From JAXMCK01 sp046349395 (GTDB lineage: Bacteria > Pseudomonadota > Alphaproteobacteria > Geminicoccales > Geminicoccaceae): 64,000 bases of DNA. Shown piece by piece: positions 61,329 through 64,000 of this stretch; the stretch's first letter is position 1, and each line of letters starts with the position of its first letter. Below the pieces are notes generated by a model. That model searched no databases and was not told where the DNA came from. It saw only the letters and a program-made list of their open reading frames with translations. Location: assembly GCA_046349395.1 (NCBI GenBank), contig JAXMCK010000004.1, positions 310,001 through 374,000 on the forward strand, in the 5' to 3' direction. The translations under genes were made by a program, and so were the position numbers.

Positions 61329-62458
61329 GCGACCTCACGAATCTCGGACGCGTTCGTCTGTCGGCGCGCAGCCGGCAGCCTGACGCGGAAGATGGCTCCC
61401 GGGTCCCCAGGCAAATACGAGACCATGCCTCCATGATCGGCGACGATGCGGGCGACGAGCGCCAGGCCCAGACCGCTGCCGCGGCGCTTGGTCGAGACGA
61501 ACGGCTCGAACAGATGGTCGACCAGGTCCTCGGGCACGCCCGGACCGTTGTCCCGCACTTCGACGGCGATCGGCACTTCGAGGCGCTCCCTGCTGCTGTT
61601 CACGGCGACCCGCAGGCCGTGCTGGTAATGGGTCACGAGCGTGATCTGGCCGCCTTCGGCGGGTGCCGCCTCGGCCGCGTTCTTGATCAGGTTCAAGAAG
61701 ACCTGGATCAGGCGGTCGCGGTCGCCTTCGACCTCGGGCAGCGACGGATCGTAGAGCTCGTGGAAGCGGATTGAGCGGCCGAAGCCGGCGGCCGCCACGC
61801 GCCGCACATGCTCCAGGACCTGGTGGATGTTGACCGGGGCCGGGTGAATCGGCGGCGTCTCGCCGACCTCCTCCATCCGCTCCACCAGTGCGCAGATCCG
61901 GTCCGTCTCGGCACAGATGAGCTTGACGAGCGCCTTGTCCTCGTCGTCCAGGCTCGGCTCCAGGAGCTGGGCAGCACCCCGGATGCCCGACAGCGGGTTC
62001 TTCACCTCGTGCGCCAGCGTGGCCGCCAAGTCGGCGACGGCGCGCGTGGAGCGGCGCTGCAGGATCTGCTGGTCGAGGCGGCGAGCCGCCGAGCAGGGAT
62101 GGAGCACCGCCAGGATGTGCCCCGGATGCTCGGCGATGGGTGTCAGATGGATGTCGACATGGACCGTGTCGCCACGAACGAGCGACATCTCCACCGCATA
62201 GTCGGAAAACGAGGTGCCCGTCGCCTGTACCTGCCGCACCAGCGCCACTATGGTCGCGTGCGGCGCCACGAACTCTTCGAGCCGACGATTGGCGAGGGTA
62301 TTCCAGCTCGCCGAGAAGAGCTGCTCGGCAGCGGGATTGGCCGTGGCGAAGCGAAGCTTGTCGTCGAGCGAGAAGACGGGACTGGGCATGCCGTCGAGAA
62401 TGACTGCCGGATCATGAGCCCAGGCGCGCGGCCGCAGCTTCGCAGGTAGTTCTGCCAT
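61325..62458 (-). CDS. ntrB: nitrogen-regulation histidine kinase NtrB
   Basis: 377 residues from the ATG at 62458 (AAAGGG upstream). PAS-like sensor (about 30-140), then phospho-His in LAATLAHEVKNPLSGIRGAAQLLE, N-box FLNLIKNAAEA and G-boxes RDNGPGVPED and RRGSGLGLALVARIVADHGG. Cytosolic, no membrane span, and regulated by PII proteins in relatives. First gene of the ntrBC-ntrYX-dat-hfq-hflX block. Confidence 0.95.
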
Positions 62459-62597
62459 GGATACCCTTTCTTCGTTCTTTGGCCGACTTGACCAGACAGG
62501 AGGCACCGCCGAGCCTCTGCCTAGAATTGAGGCACACCATATGGGGCCACGACACCTCCGGCAAGCGCCTGATCACCATGGCGGCGGCTGAAAACCC

Positions 62598-63755
62598 GTG
62601 ACCGCACGCCTCATGGCTGTCGTCGTCGCCGCGGGCCGTGGCGAACGTTTCGGCAGCGAGTTGCCCAAGCAGTATGCGGCCCTCGCCGGCAGACCCGTCC
62701 TCCGGCATACGGTCGAGCGGCTGATCGAGCATCCCGAGATCGACGGCGTGCGCTGCGTCATCGATCCGGCGCATCGTGACCTCTACGACGCCGCCGTCGG
62801 CGATCTGCCCGCCTTGCCGCCGGTCACGGGCGGGGCGACCCGGCAGGCCTCGGTCCATGCTGGGCTCGAAAGCCTCATCGAGTTCGCGCCGGAGTTCGTG
62901 CTGGTGCACGATGCCGCACGACCCTGCGTCTCGGCCGAACTGATCGACCGCCTCGTCGGCGGGCTGCAGCAGTGGCCGGCGGTGCTGCCGGCAGTACCCG
63001 TGGTTGACAGTCTCCGGCGGGTCGAAGCCGGCGCCGTGATCGGCCAGGTCGAACGGGACGGCCTCGTCCGGGCGCAGACACCCCAGGCCTTTCGGTTCGA
63101 GGCCATTCTCGACGCCCATCGCCGTCACGCCGGCGGCAACTTCACGGACGACGTCGCCGTCGCTGCCGCCTGCGGCCTGTCCGTCGGCTGGGTTGCCGGC
63201 GACGCCGCCAATGTGAAGCTGACCCTGCCCGAGGACCATACGCTGGCCCAGAGCTTCCTCAGCCCGCCTTCGCTGCGCTGGCGGACCGGCCTCGGATTCG
63301 ATATCCACGCCCTGGCTCCGCACCGACCCTTGTGGCTCTGCGGGGTCAAGATCCCCTTCGAGCTCGGTCTCGCCGGCCATTCGGACGCGGACGTAGCGCT
63401 GCACGCCATCACCGACGCGCTGCTCGGGACCATCGGGGCCGGCGACATCGGCACGCATTTCCCGCCCTCCGATCAGCGGTGGAAGGGCGTCGAGTCCTCG
63501 GTCTTCGTCCGTCACGCCGTAGGGCTCGTCGCCGCGCGTGGCGGTCGGCTGGAGAATGTCGACCTCGCCATGATGTGCGAGCGGCCGAAGATCGGCGTGC
63601 ATCGCGAAGCCATGACCGCCCGCCTTTGCGAGCTGTTGCACCTCCAGGCCGATCAGGTCTCGATCAAGGCGACGACGATGGAGAAGCTGGGTGCCATCGG
63701 CCGGGGCGAGGGCATCGCCGCCCAGGCGGTCGTGAGCGTCGCCTTCCCGGCCTGA
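62598..63755 (+). CDS. ispDF: bifunctional IspD/IspF isoprenoid enzyme
   Basis: 385 residues from a GTG at 62598. The N-terminal half is IspD (VVVAAGRGERFGSELPKQY, VLVHDAARPCVSAELID), adding CMP to MEP. The C-terminal half is IspF (GLGFDIHAL, LAGHSDADVALHAITDALLGTIGAGDIGTHFP and SIKATTMEKLGAIGRGEGIAAQAVVSV), forming MEcPP. The fusion is typical of alphaproteobacteria. In many of them it is co-directional with dusB-ntrBC; here it is divergent from ntrB and no dusB lies between. Confidence 0.96.
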   Translation: MTARLMAVVVAAGRGERFGSELPKQYAALAGRPVLRHTVERLIEHPEIDGVRCVIDPAHRDLYDAAVGDLPALPPVTGGATRQASVHAGLESLIEFAPEFVLVHDAARPCVSAELIDRLVGGLQQWPAVLPAVPVVDSLRRVEAGAVIGQVERDGLVRAQTPQAFRFEAILDAHRRHAGGNFTDDVAVAAACGLSVGWVAGDAANVKLTLPEDHTLAQSFLSPPSLRWRTGLGFDIHALAPHRPLWLCGVKIPFELGLAGHSDADVALHAITDALLGTIGAGDIGTHFPPSDQRWKGVESSVFVRHAVGLVAARGGRLENVDLAMMCERPKIGVHREAMTARLCELLHLQADQVSIKATTMEKLGAIGRGEGIAAQAVVSVAFPA

Positions 63756-64000
63756 TCAGCCGGGCGGCACCAGCACGTAGCGCAGGCTGCGCGCGGTCTG
63801 GTCCTCCTGCTCCCAAGAGCGGCGATAGGTCAGCACAAGCTCGCAGCGGACGGCACCCGCGGAGCGCAGAAGCAGCCGCCGCTCACCGCCGGCACCCATC
63901 GCGGTCGAGGTCGGTCTCTCGTAGCTGTCGCCCTGCACGACGGCGCAGTCCTCGGGCTCTGCTGTGACGATCCAGCGGAAGCCCGTCGTCGGGTTCTCGG
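63756..64000 (-). CDS. chagasin-like (I42) cysteine protease inhibitor, 5' truncated
   Basis: Only the C-terminal part is in the window. The three inhibitory loops of the I42 fold can be read: ENPTTGFRW (the NPTTG loop), AMGAGGERR, and a third loop YRRSWEQ where Pro of the usual RPW is Ser. A possible acidic linker lies between. It would inhibit papain-type proteases. Its stop lies 1 bp after that of ispDF on the opposite strand. Confidence 0.8.
   Translation of the reverse strand, partial: ENPTTGFRWIVTAEPEDCAVVQGDSYERPTSTAMGAGGERRLLLRSAGAVRCELVLTYRRSWEQEDQTARSLRYVLVPPG

Overview
High-GC (roughly 68-70%) alphaproteobacterial chromosome. The lineage call rests on the ntrB-ntrC-ntrY-ntrX-dat-hfq-hflX block, a fused ispDF, an acvB/mprF (atvA/lpiA-type) pair, a DUF2852 protein and PGP-type exosortase sorting signals. 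A Rhodospirillales/Geminicoccales-like organism is my inference. Genes are dense, often joined by 4-bp ATGA/GTGA overlaps, and one tRNA (Arg-CCT) is present.

Layout. 1-3365: secreted von Willebrand A (VWA) protein operon, with the 3' end of a paralogue at the window edge. 3490-8480: SpoVR, M48 peptidase lipoprotein, thermonuclease-like protein, GNAT/MarR pair. 8595-11764: tRNA-Arg followed by an accessory patch with a broken vapC, two decayed copies of the 3' end of an amino-acid ABC ATPase gene, an epoxide-hydrolase-like enzyme and a divergent GFA/HxlR pair with two clear operators. 11900-14582: the intact amino-acid ABC transporter operon. 14728-21397: DUF2852/TetR pair with two matching operators, an MsAcT-like SGNH hydrolase, a phosphatase, a class III cyclase, a LuxR regulator.

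21537-26246 is the most unusual part. A co-directional set encodes a standalone Hint-domain protein, an atypical cytochrome P450, an exosortase-like membrane protease, its likely substrate (DUF4114 protein with a PGP-type C-terminal sorting signal, interrupted by a one-base frameshift) and a Sel1-repeat protein. 26389-32114 holds a YkvA protein, a methylmalonyl-CoA decarboxylase-like enzyme and two tandem beta-helix/RTX secreted paralogues, the first preceded by an FNR-type box. 32384-36713: a gene with a near-leaderless promoter, an AsmA protein, a CoxE-like VWA protein, an entericidin-like lipopeptide.

36793-40697 encodes lysyl-phosphatidylglycerol synthesis/flipping and its hydrolase. 40832-48855 carries molybdenum-hydroxylase maturation functions (split XdhC, an MPT-binding/MobA-like fusion) next to a cysteine desulfurase and a SufU-like protein. 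With CoxE this suggests a dispersed Mo-cofactor maturation and sulfuration toolkit. 48852-53507: K+ channel, XseA, MazG, NikR/HupE nickel module, MliC-like inhibitor. 53537-62458 is the hflX-hfq-dat-ntrXYCB block, where hfq and hflX share one reading frame separated by a single TGA. ispDF and a partial chagasin-like inhibitor close the window.
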